Shown: piece by piece, positions 49,905 to 62,879 of the stretch
How the letters are laid out: every line of letters begins with the position of its first letter
Numbering within the stretch: position 1 is the stretch's first letter
From: Monarcha castaneiventris obscurior
Lineage: Eukaryota; Chordata; Aves; Passeriformes; Monarchidae
DNA length: 64,000 nucleotides
Direction: 5' to 3'
Assembly: GCA_026261815.1 (NCBI GenBank)
Contig: JAMPIT010000434.1
Coordinates: 17,419,001-17,483,000 of the forward strand
The notes under the pieces: model-generated
What the model was told of the DNA's origin: nothing
The model's input: the letters and a program-made list of their open reading frames with translations, nothing else
The model's database searches: none
Position numbers and translations under genes: made by a program

Positions 49905-50055
49905 CCCCATCCCTGATGTGTTCCAGGCCAGCTTGGATGGGGTTTGGAGCAACCTGGTCTAGTGGAAGGTGTCCCTGCCCATGGCAAGATGTTGGATATA
50001 GATGACCTATAAGGTCTCTTACAACCCAAACTATCCCCTAACTCTATGATTCTAT
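49905..50055 (+). mobile_element. CR1 LINE, short 3' end
   Basis: A 5'-truncated CR1 tail in plus orientation: CCCATCCCTG, GGCCAGCTTGGATGGGG, GAGCAACCTGGTCTAGTGGA, AGGTGTCCCTGCCCATGGCA, a GATGACCTATAAGGTC block, and the end AACTCTATGATTCTA. It is shorter than the copy at 6055 and has the same orientation. Confidence 0.95.
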
Positions 50056-50059
50056 ACTC

Positions 50060-53000
50060 TGAATATTTATAACTTAAAGTTGGGTAAAATCATGAGAGAT
50101 TTTACCTTGCTCAAGCTGGATTCCATTGTGTAGGTAGGTGTCACTTGCAGTTCACCCAGAGGAAAAGAGCCACACAAGGCTTCATATACTCCAGCTGCAC
50201 ACAGACACTGCGCTCATTTAGCCTGAGGACAATTCAGGCTTAATCTCTTACTGTGTAAACTCAAAATAAAAGTAAAAGTAACAGTTCTAAATAGCAGAGC
50301 TTCTTTTGCAAAGTCGCTGAGTGAAGAGCTGTCACGTTACATTATGAGCATGGTTACTGCGACTGATTACTTCATACAGGATATTTGCCAGTCTGTCTCC
50401 TGTGTAATCATGAGGAATGCATTGACTTAAGAATAGCTGCACATAAATGAGTTGTGAAAAAGTCTGGGAGACAACTGAAAGTTCCTGTCATGATTGGTAG
50501 TGTGGAGAAATATTGCCAAAGCTATCAGAAAAACACCCTCTTTTCATAATGTATTCCAGAACATACAGACCCACATCCCAAGAATTCTTTAAAATATTTG
50601 GATAGAAAATGGGCAGAAGTAGTAACATTTGCTAGTGCTTAAACTGGAGTTAATAGACTTAGTCCAGGCAAACACCAATCCATGGTATTGTCTGAAGTAC
50701 ATTGCTGTGTTTTATTGTAGAAATGAGTTAAGGAAGTAGCTGTGGTTGTGAAAAACTGAATATTCCATGGGAGTAACCCATTTGTCTTCCAAATTCATAA
50801 TCTACAAAATATGTATTCCCTGGTCCTCATGCAGGCTAAAGTCCTTTGGTTTTGTCCAAAGCTCTGAAGAATAAATACACTCACTGTCAGTTTGCTCTGC
50901 TCTGCCTGGGTAAGACCCAAAAATAAACTTTTCAGTGAACTTAAGCAATTTGGAATTACACCAGGAGAAAGATCAACAGCTACTTTCCTTGGTCACGTAA
51001 ATCAATGCCAAGGTGCTGAGGCCCAGAGCTGTCTCTTTGAAATCCTGTGGATGACACTGGATTTCCCATAGGATTCTACCTTTACAAATTCTTTCAGTTT
51101 CTTTCTCTCTTTCATAATTAATTTTCTATCTTCTTTTTAACTCACCAAGTCTTTTAAATGGCAAAAATTTCATTTTTATTTCTCTCTCATCACCTGTTGG
51201 CATTTCCATTTGTTAAAGGTTTTTAAGAAGTGTTGGTTGAGTGGGTTTAGCAAAGATTAGTTTTACCAAAGATTTAGTAAACTTAAAGAAACAGTTTTTC
51301 TGTTAATGCAGTCATATTTCTGTCAAAAACGGAGAGGGGAAACACTCTGATATCTCATATTTACAATTTTGCCTTAAGCAACTGTGGTTTGCAATGAAAA
51401 CTCAAAACATTTCCCAGGAAACCTTGTTAGTGTTTGGCAAATATGTAATAGAAATTTTTCTCCAGATGTCTTTTATTTTGAATATTTCTAAATCCTTCCA
51501 ACTTGCACTGCTTCCTAAGTTGTGACTGTAAATATTCAGTGTACACATTCCCTCCAGAAATGCTGAATGGGGACACAAGAGAGTTTTTAGCTATTTCCCT
51601 GAGGGAGGATTGTGGTGTAGGAGCACTGTTGCATTAGCAGTTACCCTTGGATCAATAGGGAGGATCAGAAAGGAGCTCCAAGCCTACTTCTAAGAGTGTG
51701 TTTTGTATTTTCTCCAGATGAGCTGCATTGCATTGCTACCATTTAATGACCTGGTGGTTTGACCTTGTTGCCTGTTAGGCTGTAACCAGTGTTCACCTCG
51801 TAGCAAAAATGCACATTACAGACCTCTTCATCCACAGATGTCCTAGAAAAGCCTGCTTGTTTTAACTCCTGTTCTGACCTGGGTAAAGCAGAGTTCCAGA
51901 GATAGGCTGTATTTTGTTCTGTATCTTGGAGTAGGTCATTGGCAGATGAGGCAACAATTATCAGTATCTCCTCTGGTCATGTGAACCTCATATGGGAGGT
52001 TCACAACAGGGAAAAGAATATGAGGGTTAGTGCAACAGGTAGATAAACTATGGGATTATTGCTGTAGGATTGCAGATGCCAAAGACTTAATGAACAAATT
52101 TGTGGAAGAGACATTCATATTCTCTAGGCACCACTCCATACCTCAAACCCAGGAAATCTCTGAGCTGCAGTCTGTAGAAGGGTATTTGGGGCTAGTACTT
52201 TCCCTCTTGCCTTCTTCCCTGAGCATCTAGCTTGGACACCAGGAGATCCAGGATACTGGGGCCAGAGGGATGTTTAGTCCAACTCTGTATGGCTGGACCT
52301 TGCATATTCTCAGCCGGAAGGTGAAAAATGAATTTGTTTGTAAATGTAACTAATTGACTTCCAAAGACTGCACCTCATAAAAAGGGCTGAGATGCATTAT
52401 CAGGTCAGTGCCACACAGCACAGCCTCCCTGTACCTGCAGTGCCTGCTCTGTGGGAGAACATCAGGCTGCAGTTTTGAGTGTTGGCAGTTCGGCAGCTTT
52501 TGTGAACACCAGATGAATTTTTAAAGTGAAAAAGAGCTGAACCATTGCCAAGAGGTTATAAGGCTGGTGAAGAAACATGAGACTGGGGAAGGGATTGCAG
52601 AAAAAGAGCAGTAAGTGAGAGATTCTTCCAGGCAAGATCCGTGCTCTGAGCTGTATTAACTGCACTGAACTGGAACATGTTAAATGATTGATAGGAGATG
52701 GAGGCCATCTCCAAGCAGCACAGGGACCCCAGGGACTGGTAAATAATGAATCCAATTCTTCTGCTGTTAGTGGGATGACTCATCACTCGCTGTCTGTTTT
52801 AAGCACCTGCTGCAGGGGTTGGAGGAGGACTGGGCCTCTTAAACCTGGATTGCAAGGAAAAAACAGCTCTGAGCCCTCACTGCTGCTGGGTCATTCCTTT
52901 ATCCACCTGGATATAAAAGATACCAGCAGCAATTACTGATAGAGGTCGCCTGAACAAGGAGAATGAATTCTGTCCTTCTGTAGTGTTTGGCAGTGGAGGA

Positions 53001-55275
53001 TCTTGACCCAGAAGTTGTTGTGTTCCTTGGCTTGCCTAAAACCAGGGAAGCAGGAAGGTGGCAGCTGACATGAAGCTCTCCAGACCTGTATCAGAGCTTC
53101 TGCCTACAGGCACCGAAGCCTTCCCTGCCCACAAAAGTCCAGCAAAGTTCTGGGACAGAGCCATTCTACCAAGGGAAAGCCCAGAATCACTTACCCAGAT
53201 ACCAGCTGCTACGTGTGCACTGGTAGTGGCACCAGTGAAAACCTGATACTGTGTCCCATCATTTGTCCATTTGACCAGGCCCTGAATAGTCAAATGTGAG
53301 GTCTTCAGCTTCCTCCCCCAGCTCTTATATCTAGAAAACCAGGAGCTATTTCCAGCTGACATTTCCACAGGTAATGCCACTGTCAAAGTTTGAGCCAGTT
53401 CCACTGTGCAGGGTTAAGGGCAGCCCAGAACTTCTTTGCAGTGTCTATAAAACCAAATTTTGTTGTAGTAACAGTGTTGCAGGATGCCCAGACCAAAGAA
53501 CAGAGTGGTCCCTCTTTCATGCACCAATGTCCTTGGCCTGCCTGTTGCTGGGTGTCTGTCTCTGCTCACAAATGAGCAATATTGCAGAAAATGAGTAGAA
53601 TTTGCTTTTTCTCTCAGATGTCTTTGGAGCCCAGAAGAGGGTAGAAAAATGAAACCTGTCCTTCTGTTTGGATGACATTTTCTCCCACAGATAAATCATG
53701 GAAATCCCACTGTAAATCATGGAAAAGAGCTTAGCAGACTGTACTTCAGCTTGTTAGAAGTATAGAAAAGCTAAGGCCGTATTTTGCAAACAATTTTATC
53801 TATGTTTGGACTTCCAAAGACAGATATGAGTACACCCATTGACCTGGTTGTCACAGCTGTGTTTTCACCTGTGATGAATTTGATCCCCAGATAATCACAT
53901 ATGCCTAAAAGCAGGATCTGACCTGTTGCCTGAAATTCTTGAAAAGAAATGGTAAGCAGTGCCTGGTGGTATGCTGGGAGAACATAACTGTGCTACTTCA
54001 CATTTACTTGTAGGAGGGAAATTTTCTTTAAAACAAAGGGATCAACTTCAGTGTTACAAACTTTACATTTGAGAGTGCTCATTCAGGCATACAAGCAGAA
54101 GTTGTTCTGGGTTTACTGGTTTGTTAGTGATGTGAGATAAAAGTAAAGAATAATAATTCCTAAAAGTCCAAACCCAGTAACTGGCAGGTACAGCTGTAGC
54201 AGTTGATTCTTAATTGCTGAGATGCAGGAAATCCTCCTTTTGCTAATCAGACTACTCTAAACTTAGAGTACATCCTTATCCTCCACTGGCTGTTTTGGCT
54301 GATGGAGAACGAATCAGCTGATGAGTGAAAAGTCACAGTTTCAGAGGTTTTGAACTGAGATGTGCAGTTCAAAAATTCAATAAACCTACTGCACCTTGGT
54401 CTTTCCTAGCCAGCCTAAGGCCTGCTGCCCTACTATCTTCTCCAGCCCAGGGCCAGCCGTATACTCAGGTCTAACTTCCTTTTCTCATGACAAGTCCCTG
54501 CCTGCCCAGGGCTGTTACTAATCAGCTGCTTGGGTGAGATTTGGGACATATTTATATCTGTTTTGGGATCAGATTCTTGTTCACAATTTCTAGTAGGGGC
54601 CTCTGCAACCTATGACAGATTTGGGGTTTTTGTAGTGTTTTTTTAAAGTGCTGTTCTCTGTTGCCGTATTTTGCTTTTTTATCCAGAAACCATTGTCTTC
54701 TTGCTAGTAGGAGTGCCACCACTTCACACCAATATCCTGCCTCTCTTTTCACATCCAAGACTGTTCCATATTTATAACCACCACTTATCACTATAAGTAT
54801 TTTTCTCTGACATGTATCTGTTTAACCAAGGGCATTGATCTCCTTGTTTAATCCTCCTTTCTTCTGCAAAAAAAATTTCTTCACTCCTTTTTAAGAAATT
54901 GAAAACAAAAATTCTTTTAGGTCATTAAGACAATTAGAACAGCCTCCAATATTTGCTAGCTAGATCATTTCAGTGGCTACACTGTCTGTTCTTTATCCAC
55001 AGTTGTGTGTATCACATTAGTTGTCTGCCTCTTAAGTGAATTTAATGACTGTAATGTGCACACTCATTTGCTTTTAGACGTTCAGATGAGCAATCTTATT
55101 CGTCATGAATTCTGCCCTTGACACAGCCTTCTGACAGCACTTCTTGGGCCTCACCAGCCTCATGCTGTGGACAGTCTCAGACAATAGTTCAGCTCTGCTT
55201 TTGTGCTTCCCATTGTGCTGCAGTTGTGTCTAGAAACCACACCTGTGATCTTGAATGTGTTTATTGTAAGAAGAA
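50060..55275. other. Non-coding stretch
   Basis: Unique sequence without a supported gene. Frames of up to 122 codons (minus, 53036-53404) overlap others on the opposite strand. No tandem repeats of note. Confidence 0.4.
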
Positions 55276-55282
55276 ACCCTTG

Positions 55283-55493
55283 TTCTGCAGAGCTCACAGT
55301 CTAAAGAGATGAGACAGATGACAGGTGGAAATGAAAGGGAGGCACCAGCAGGCTCTGTGACTTGCTTGACCTCGTGTGGCAGTTGTGAGGTTCCACATGC
55401 AGGGCGTGTGACAAAGCTGGGGCAGTGATCCAGCTGTCTGGGTCCTCAGTGCTTTGGCACAGTGTCTAGACCACTCAGTCTCCCAAAGTATCA
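55283..55493 (+). mobile_element. Ancient amniote L3/CR1-like repeat relic
   Basis: The order of blocks matches the old amniote repeat tail whose consensus runs GCTTACAGTCTAA, AGACAGA, GTGACTTGCCCAAGGTCAC, AGCAGG, GAACCCAGGTCTCC and CAGTGCTCTATCCACTAG. Here one sees AGCTCACAGTCTAAAGAGA, GAGACAGATGACAGGTGG, GTGACTTGCTTGACCTCG, GGGGCAGTGATCCAGCTGTC, CAGTGCTTTGGCACAGTG and TCTAGACCACTCAGTCTCCC. It is diverged but long. The family name is from memory; it could be classed under another CR1/L3 subfamily. Confidence 0.55.
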
Positions 55494-55499
55494 GGTAGT

Positions 55500-58400
55500 G
55501 AGACCTTACAAAGAGTCTAACAGTGCAGCATGGCTGTAAATCAAAACAATGCAACTGTTTATCAGCCCAGGAAAAATTATCAGGAATAAGTGTGTATGTT
55601 CTATAGAGCCTTTATGTCTGAAATGGAATTGCTGGGGATTTATAGCGTCTTTTTTCAAGGGCAGGAGAAATTGTGGAAATACCAGAAGTGATGCATCTAC
55701 TTCTGTAAAGTACAAGATCATTCCCAGAGGGAGTGGTTTCTGGGAATACAGCAGTAAAGTTCCAGAAAGATGTCTGTAGCAATGAAATAGCCTGTCTGGG
55801 GATCAGCCATGCTGCTCCTGCTAATTCATAGGGTCTCAGCAGGAATGTTGTTTGACCAAAGCAGGAAATGATCAAGTTAACATTCTCTTTAGGTTTCTAA
55901 CTCTGTACCCAGCTGTGCAGGGCAAGCACAGAAGTGAACAAGCCCATATGGGAAAGCCAAAATCCACAAAGAGATGGAACAACTTTTTTAAGAAGGGTTC
56001 ACCTGAGGAGACTTCTGTTTTCATCAGCTTTCCCTTTGCCTGGTTTACATACAAGCCTCATAGTCTTGGGTGTGTGAGATTTGTGTAATATCAAGCATAC
56101 GCTTCAGATATTATTTCTATTCACCTTGGTTCCTATCCCTAGAGACATGCCTGGAGATCATCTGCTGAGAAGTTTAATTTACAAAAGCACTTTTTTGCAA
56201 TGCTGACAAAGACATAGCCAGTACCTGGTAAGGAATTGTGAGTTAAACTACTAGGGTAGTTATTCCTTAGTTGTAAGCATGTTAGGGGAAAGGGTAGTAT
56301 GGCAAGGAAATGTAAGAAATTTGGCCAGAGAGAACTGCAATATTGCTTTGGATACTGTTTTTCTAGCAGTGTTTTGTTGGTGTGCCAGTATAAAATACCT
56401 ATCTTAAATCTGGTTACAAGGCGTTTTCTTACCATCCCATTGATTTGCTATGCTATGAACCAGATCTAATATCAAACTAAGCATTTGCAAACAGCTACTT
56501 ATCAGAGGCTGTGCTAAGGGCAGCTGGTACAAGGCAATTCAGGATCTTTAGGGTACCTTGATGCTGGAGCTAGAGGGGATGTGCCAGGTGCAAGCTGCAA
56601 GGATGCACTCTTGTGGCAAAGAGGTGCTGTACAGGGAATAGGTGGAGCTGAAATCACCTTCTGTTTATTAGGAAATGGAACACTTTTGCATTCAAATAAG
56701 ATGAAGAGATTATCAGCTATACTAGGGAATTTTCATTGCAGCATCAGTGTGTAGTATCAGTTCTCATTATATTTCCTCTGCTGCAGGGTGCATTTGTACT
56801 TCTGTTTTTCTGAACTTTTTATGAGCAGGTGCTATTCAGCATGCCTCAGTGCTTGCTCCCCTGGGCACATATTCATAGCTGCCTCCCAGCCAACTGTTTC
56901 TCTGTGTGACTTAGAGGAGAGGGGCTGTCAAAGGGCAGAAGCTGGGGGAGCCAGAGCCAGCTGTCTCCCTGAGGAGTGCCACCTGCTTTGGTGAGCCTTG
57001 CACCCCACAAAGCCCTGTCCCTGCCGCCTTTGCTCTGCAGACAATAAAAGCACCACAGCTGAGGCAATGCAGGGTTGTGACCCACTCCTGCCTTAAAACA
57101 CTTCCAAGGTTAGCTGGGGAGGGTGCCAGGAGAGGATGGCACGGGATGGCTGCTGGCTGTGAAGCGTTGATGTTAACCACAGAGCAGCAACAGTAGAGCC
57201 GTGGGAGGGGTTGTGTGTGTGTGCAAAAGCCAGTGACTAAGCACTAGCCAAGAGAAACAACAGGTTGATTGAGGTGAACTTCTGAAAGACTCTGAGCCTG
57301 TTTTAAAGGTGTTCAGGTGCCTGCTGATATGGATGGAGTTTTGAACTTCCCCAGAGAGCCTACCTGGAGGCTATTTTCAGTTTTTCCTCTTGGTCTTTGT
57401 TCCTTCCCTTTATCTCACAGCTGATCATGTGCTTTTTTCTCTCCCACTGGTTACCTAACTTGTGTGTTCAGGGAAGTTTTTTTTAACTGTTTGGTAGTGT
57501 GTGACTGAAAATTCCTTAGCATGAGTCTCCCATGTCCATCTCTGTCATTTAGGGGCCCTGTTTCTACAAACAGATGTGTGTTACAAGAGTTTCCCTGTGG
57601 AGGAAGCTAGGGATATTTGCAGACTGTTTATGTAAGGTAGTACTGACAAAACCCACTTGAAATGGTATGTAGTTATGTCATTGATAGGGTGTTTTCCAAA
57701 TATTTCTTACCATGTTCTGCAAAAGAAACCACAGTCAATCAACAGCTAAATCAGTAATGCAAAAGGTTAATGCCAAACAAAAGTGAAGAGCATTGTAGCA
57801 GTCTGCCAAGCATTGGCTCCATTCTGAGTGTGGCAGATGGATCCCAGGTACCAAAGCGAACATGTACAGAGGAAACCACAGTCTGTAACACTGCCTTACT
57901 TCTCATGTAATCTCTGAAGATGAGCAACTCTGCCTGCTTTGCAAGAGACCCAAAGCCTCCCTGATAAAGTTAGTTAGAGCAGGACTTCGCAGGACCTGCA
58001 ATCAGGAAGCATCAATCCCAAAGTGTCAGATGGGTCAAGAGTGAGCCAATGCAGCCAGTGCAAAGCAGGGAGCTTCCAGGGTTGTTGGACTTGTTCCTGC
58101 ATGGAGCTGGGGACCTTCTCACCTGTGTGGCCCCCAGAGTTCATGTGCATAACTGAGTGACAGTGAATGCAAAGGTCTGGGACTAACACCGAGGCCATTT
58201 GGATCGCCATGGATGGAAAAAGGGCCCAGATGGAGCACAAAGCCACAGGATGCTGGGTGAGTAACTGAAGTAGGTGATACTGAAGATTCCAGTTTAACAG
58301 ATAAAGTGGATTATTCCTATAAAATCCTTCTTATTTTGAGCATTTAAGATATTAACGTATACAAGATAGGAACATAGGGTTGATCAGGACAGATTTGCAC

Positions 58401-59390
58401 AGTTTCCAGTGTTCCTAGTTGAAAATGCATTGGAAAAATGAAATTAATGGAATATTAAAAGGGGAAAGAAGTCATGAATAAATACTGAGCAACACTGCTT
58501 CTCCAAACTGAGTTTTTCCCCTGTGAAAGTGTGGCAGTTTAATAAAATAGAATAGACTACCTTTGGAACATTAATGTGAGCATACTTTCCTTTTACACTA
58601 AATTGTAACCACTGTCAGTGGATCTGCACTGAAAACTGTACATCAAACCATCCTGTGCTGCATTCAGATGGTAAATCTCCATCACAACTCTGTCTGGCTA
58701 TCATACAGAATTAATTCCCTGGTCAACCTCAGTCTGAGCCAAAGCAAATACTGGCAAACAGGTGAAGGCTTTATGAACCTCAGAAAAATAGATTTCAAGG
58801 TGCTTTTTCAGAATACAAAGTATGTTGTAGATTCTCAAGTAGAGTAAAATTATCAGAAACCTTTAATCCCATACTGGAAAGACCATGTGGTTTTCCCAAG
58901 ATGTTGAATAATAAAATTGGTGTGACTTAAATGAATGGGAACAGTTGTCTAGAAATAGAACTCTTTGCTTGAACTTAATAGTTCAGTTTAATTCAAGCAG
59001 TATTTTCTGTACTTGCACATCAGCTCGCTAGTAGAAGAAAATAACCATGGCAACATATAAGGAATTATCTTTGAACGTCCAGGGTTCTGATCTCCTCTGG
59101 ATGAATACTGATCCATAGTAGCTGCAGTGGTATAATAAGAATGCTCCAGGTTTACCTGATTGTCACTGGCTTCCTATGTGGAGATACCTGCCAAAGAGTG
59201 TAGTGTCTGCACAGTCTCCTGAGAACCAGCCATGATGTCCTAAGAATATTAAGAATTACTTTCTCCCCTTCTGACCCAAAAGATTTGCAGACTTTATTTC
59301 CTTTTTGTACTCAAGTTTTACAGATTTGCAGATAATTTCAGATTTCCAGAGGAAACGGAATGTGGAGAGCAAAAATATCCCTTTAATTAC
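55500..59390. other. Non-coding stretch
   Basis: Unique DNA with a GC-richer part at 56880-57200 (overlapping frames, no recognised product). No repeats beyond short simple runs. Confidence 0.4.
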
Positions 59391-59396
59391 CCAGCT

Positions 59397-59577
59397 CGAC
59401 CGCTCTCCATCCCTGTCTCCTGTGGCATGGGTCTGGCCCCTGCCCTGCTTCCAAGGCCAGCGCCGGCCCTGGGGGAGCTGCCATGGGGCTGCGGGCAGCG
59501 GGTCACGGCTCCTCATGTGCTTCCAAAAGTGTTCCTCTCTCGCCATCTTCTGGTCAGCTCTTTGGCATTGACTAGGC
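59397..59577. promoter_or_regulatory. Small CpG-dense GC-rich patch
   Basis: About nine or ten CpGs fall in 180 bp (for example CTCGACCGC, GCGCCGGCC, GCGGGCAGCGGGTCACGG), in contrast to the CpG-depleted neighbourhood. It is too short for a classical CpG island. It could be a minor promoter, an insulator-like element, or the remains of a GC-rich repeat. Both strands have open frames here because of composition. Confidence 0.4.
59542..59553 (-). promoter_or_regulatory. CTCF-like motif (minus strand)
   Basis: On the minus strand CCAGAAGATGGC matches 11 of 12 positions of CCASYAGRKGGC and sits at the edge of the CpG-dense patch. The same bases read on the plus strand hold a YY1-like GCCATCTT. 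Confidence 0.25.
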
Positions 59578-60000
59578 GTGGGTTTGAGTGGCTGCTGCAC
59601 ACAGAAAGTGATTCAACATGTTAGAATGTCCTTCTTTGGTGGAGGTATTCCCATGCTCTTTCCCTCTTGTTCCTGCTGCTTTCCCTGAGCTAATGAAGAA
59701 CAACGTGGATGGCACTTGCCTGAGTAAGTGTGTGAAGAAAGCTGCTTGTATTAAACATCAAGTCTGCTCACAGACATAAGAGTCACCAAAAGTACTATGG
59801 GCTCCATCCCCATGTAGATAGGAGCTCTACATGTCCTGGATGATTTTTCTTAAGGCAACTCTACTGTAAAACGTGACAAATATTAGCACCGAGGAGTTTA
59901 ACGAGGTCATTGCTCTGTAATTGCTCACACTGAAGGCTGTGGAGCTTCCTGTGCCTCAGCTCTCAGGGGCAGCCTCTTGGATTAGATTGGTGTCTAGAGG

Positions 60001-60130
60001 AGCAGCTTGAGCTGCTGGGACAGAAAAGCTAAAAGTAGGTGCCTCTCCTTGGATCTGCACCTTGGAGGGGTGCAGATCTTACCTTTGGGGACTGAAGCCC
60101 ACAACTTCTGTTGGTTAAACCAACAGAAGT
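60001..60130. repeat. Cluster of three inverted repeats
   Basis: In 130 bp there are AGCAGC/GCTGCT with a 4-nt loop (60001-60016), GATCTGCACC/GGTGCAGATC with a 7-nt spacer (60052-60078), and ACTTCTGTTGGTT/AACCAACAGAAGT with a single central base (60104-60130). The last is a near-perfect 27-bp palindrome. Such a cluster can form cruciforms or a structured RNA; no known RNA family was recognised. Confidence 0.75.
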
Positions 60131-60453
60131 AAAACTAAAGATTTGTAGATAACAGAGCTAATTATCAATTACTGGGGAGAAGCAATCCAAAATTTCTGGC
60201 TTTCCTGCCTTGATAACTACATACTTTTTTTCCATCCTAGAAAGGGTAACATGTTCCCCAGCTTGTGTTTCTAAAAATGTAAGTACTAGGCAGACATTGA
60301 TCACTGACTTCTTATGCTCATTTAACCAAAGTAGCTATATACAATTTAATCAACTGAGATGAAACTGTGTTTCTTCAGCTGATTTTGAAATTGCCAGAGA
60401 CAGTGGTAGGCTGATGACTTGTGCTCTTGTTATAGAAAGATTTATTTTCTTTA

Positions 60454-60485
60454 TATAGCTAACTATAGCTATGTATAGCTAACTA
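60454..60485. repeat. TATAGCTA-type short repeat
   Basis: TATAGCTAAC, TATAGCTATG and TATAGCTAAC follow each other. The TAGCTA core is itself palindromic. Confidence 0.75.
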
Positions 60486-60550
60486 GGCATAGTGAATTTG
60501 AAATACATTCACTTTTTTCAAAAAGTCAGAGGAGTTCTTGGTCCTGCACA

Positions 60551-60562
60551 TCCCCCTGCTGG
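60551..60562 (-). promoter_or_regulatory. CTCF-like motif (minus strand)
   Basis: On the minus strand CCAGCAGGGGGA matches 11 of 12 positions of CCASYAGRKGGC, the last C being A. It has the same orientation as the site at 59542 and the opposite orientation to the one at 39377. Confidence 0.28.
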
Positions 60563-60579
60563 CTGTTTTAAGTAGATTA

Positions 60580-62870
60580 TAATCACATTTTCCCGGGTTT
60601 TTTTCAGTGTTTTCCTCTTCTGTGTTGTGTGTGAAAAGCCCACACAAACAACAGGGAAAACTGACTGATAGCCTTGGGGAAACAGTGAAACTCTGCAAAA
60701 TGCTGCCAGGCACACAGAGCAAACTAACTGAAATAACAAGGGAACAAGCAATTATTTTTAGTCACTATATGTTGTAATAGGAGCCTAAAGGATTCTGACA
60801 GATGTGGGATTTTTGAAACAAGATGGTATCCTCAACACAGATAATGCTGTACTTGTTGATGAAAGGTTGAATGTAAATGCTGCTTCTCACTTAACCATGA
60901 CTGATGTGGTCCCCTGGAAATTTCAAAACATCAGAGGGTCATGCAGCCTCCAGAAGTTCTTTGTTTGGAAGAGGCAGCTATCTTTGGCTTCCTTCCCTGG
61001 ATGGGAACTCTAAGGTGGAGTTCTAAAACTGAAGCAATGTAGAATTCACTGCCTCTGGGCATACCACCCTTTCCAAGTGGGCCTCATGCTTCTCATGAGC
61101 CAAAGCCTTTGTAAACAACCTCCAAAGGGATTTTAAGCCAAACCAACTAACAAAACATGGTACCAGGGCCAGCAGGAAGGGTGGAGGGCTAAGGTGGCCA
61201 GAGGCAGAGCCAGTCTGGAAAGCTCAGTGCTATATCCCTGTCACAGCTGCTCCCCTGCAGCTGTACCTGGCACTTTCAGGAGCACCTGTCCAGGGGCTCT
61301 GGGGCCTGGGGCTGGGTGACCCTCCTTGACTGATGAAGGCAGAGAGGACACCCAGGGCCTGAATTTTCTTATGCAGGTGCCATCTTGGTATCCTGGTATT
61401 AAGGAAACTTCAGAAACCCAGCTTCAGGTTATGTATTCTCAGCTAAATCCCATCTGGGCTGTGTGAGCTGCAAAAATCAAATTAGAAATTCAGACAGATG
61501 GGAACCCCTCAAAAAATGTATGTTATTTTGTTTCCTAAAAGGATTTTGACAAGTTATTTAAAGCTATGCAGCCTACTACCCATCTCTGCCTGGTTTTTGA
61601 GACACAATTCAAAATAAACTCATTAAAGGTTTGTGTTTCAGCAGGGGAAATGCAGAGTTGCCTTTTTGCATTTCTAGTGGCAACATCAGCAGCAGATAGC
61701 AACAAACAGAGGAAAAGCTCTGTTTAGGTCACTGCGTAGCCCCCATAATGGGCTATATGCTTGTGATAGCTACTTCTAAGTGTGAAAAAATACCTCTTTG
61801 TAGCTCCTCTAGGGCATGTGCAGCACCCAGCGTTAGTGCCTGGTATGAGGCTGCCTGCAGTGAACCTTGAGAGGACACTGGGCAGTTGCATTTCACTCTG
61901 GGAAGTTCTCATGGAATGCTGCAGGCATCAGGAAGAAATAATTGCTTCTGCATGGGTATCTGCAGCTGCTAAAAAACCTTTATCTCCAGAATGTGGCAAG
62001 TGCATGAAATAGAAGTATGTGATTCAAAAAAGAGATTTGTGGATGAGTAAGTCTGAAGTTCAAGCATTTGCCGCATAGAAGGTTAACAAAACTTTTAAAG
62101 GGCTTTGGCAGTTTTAGTTGGGGTTTTAATTGGAGCCAACAACAAAAGTTCCAAGCCCCATAATAAATGTGTGCAGGCTTGTCTTCCCCACAAGCAGGGC
62201 AGGGAGAGGATGACCTGAGAGATTTGTTTCTTCCGGACCTGCAGTAAAGTTAGGCATTTAGAGAGATTTTCTGGGGCTCCTGAGGATGCTTCTAATCTAT
62301 CCCAGAGAGCAGGGAAGGACCCTGATGCCTGTACCTACAGGCACACCTTTATACAAGAATTTGGTTTGCTGCTGCCCGGGGAGCTGCACAGCTGTTTGCA
62401 GCCGCAGCACAGGGACTGGGGGCAGTGGCACCAACAAGGAACAGGAAGACTGGAGCCCCAGTTTGTCTTCAGTGTTGGCCTGCAGCTTGGCATGGTGGTG
62501 AAATGGGCCCTTTTGATCACGTTGCTGAGGCTATTCTGGGAAATGCTGTTCTGGCTGCTGCTGAGTTGGAGTTAGAGCTCCCTGTCTTTGGCTCCCATTC
62601 TGCTGTCCCTTACAGTACGTCCTACTCTGCCAATGTAACTGCACAGACAGTCACTCCCTAACCTAGTTCTGTCAGAATGATGCAGGTTAGGTTAGGTATT
62701 TTTTTAATATGGGAAAAGTAGCCTCAAGGCCAGGTTCCCTTGCTCAACTTCTATTACAATAATAGCATGCGACATTCATATTATGCTCTGCTCAAGTGTG
62801 TGTGATCAGCTTGTGATTGGACTTAATGCCTCTGTAAATAAAAGAAACACAGAACAAAAAGCATGACAGT
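60580..62870. other. Non-coding stretch
   Basis: Unique DNA, GC-richer at 61150-61350 and 62350-62580, where overlapping short frames appear on both strands. No family recognised. Confidence 0.4.
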
Positions 62871-62879
62871 CCCTCAGAA

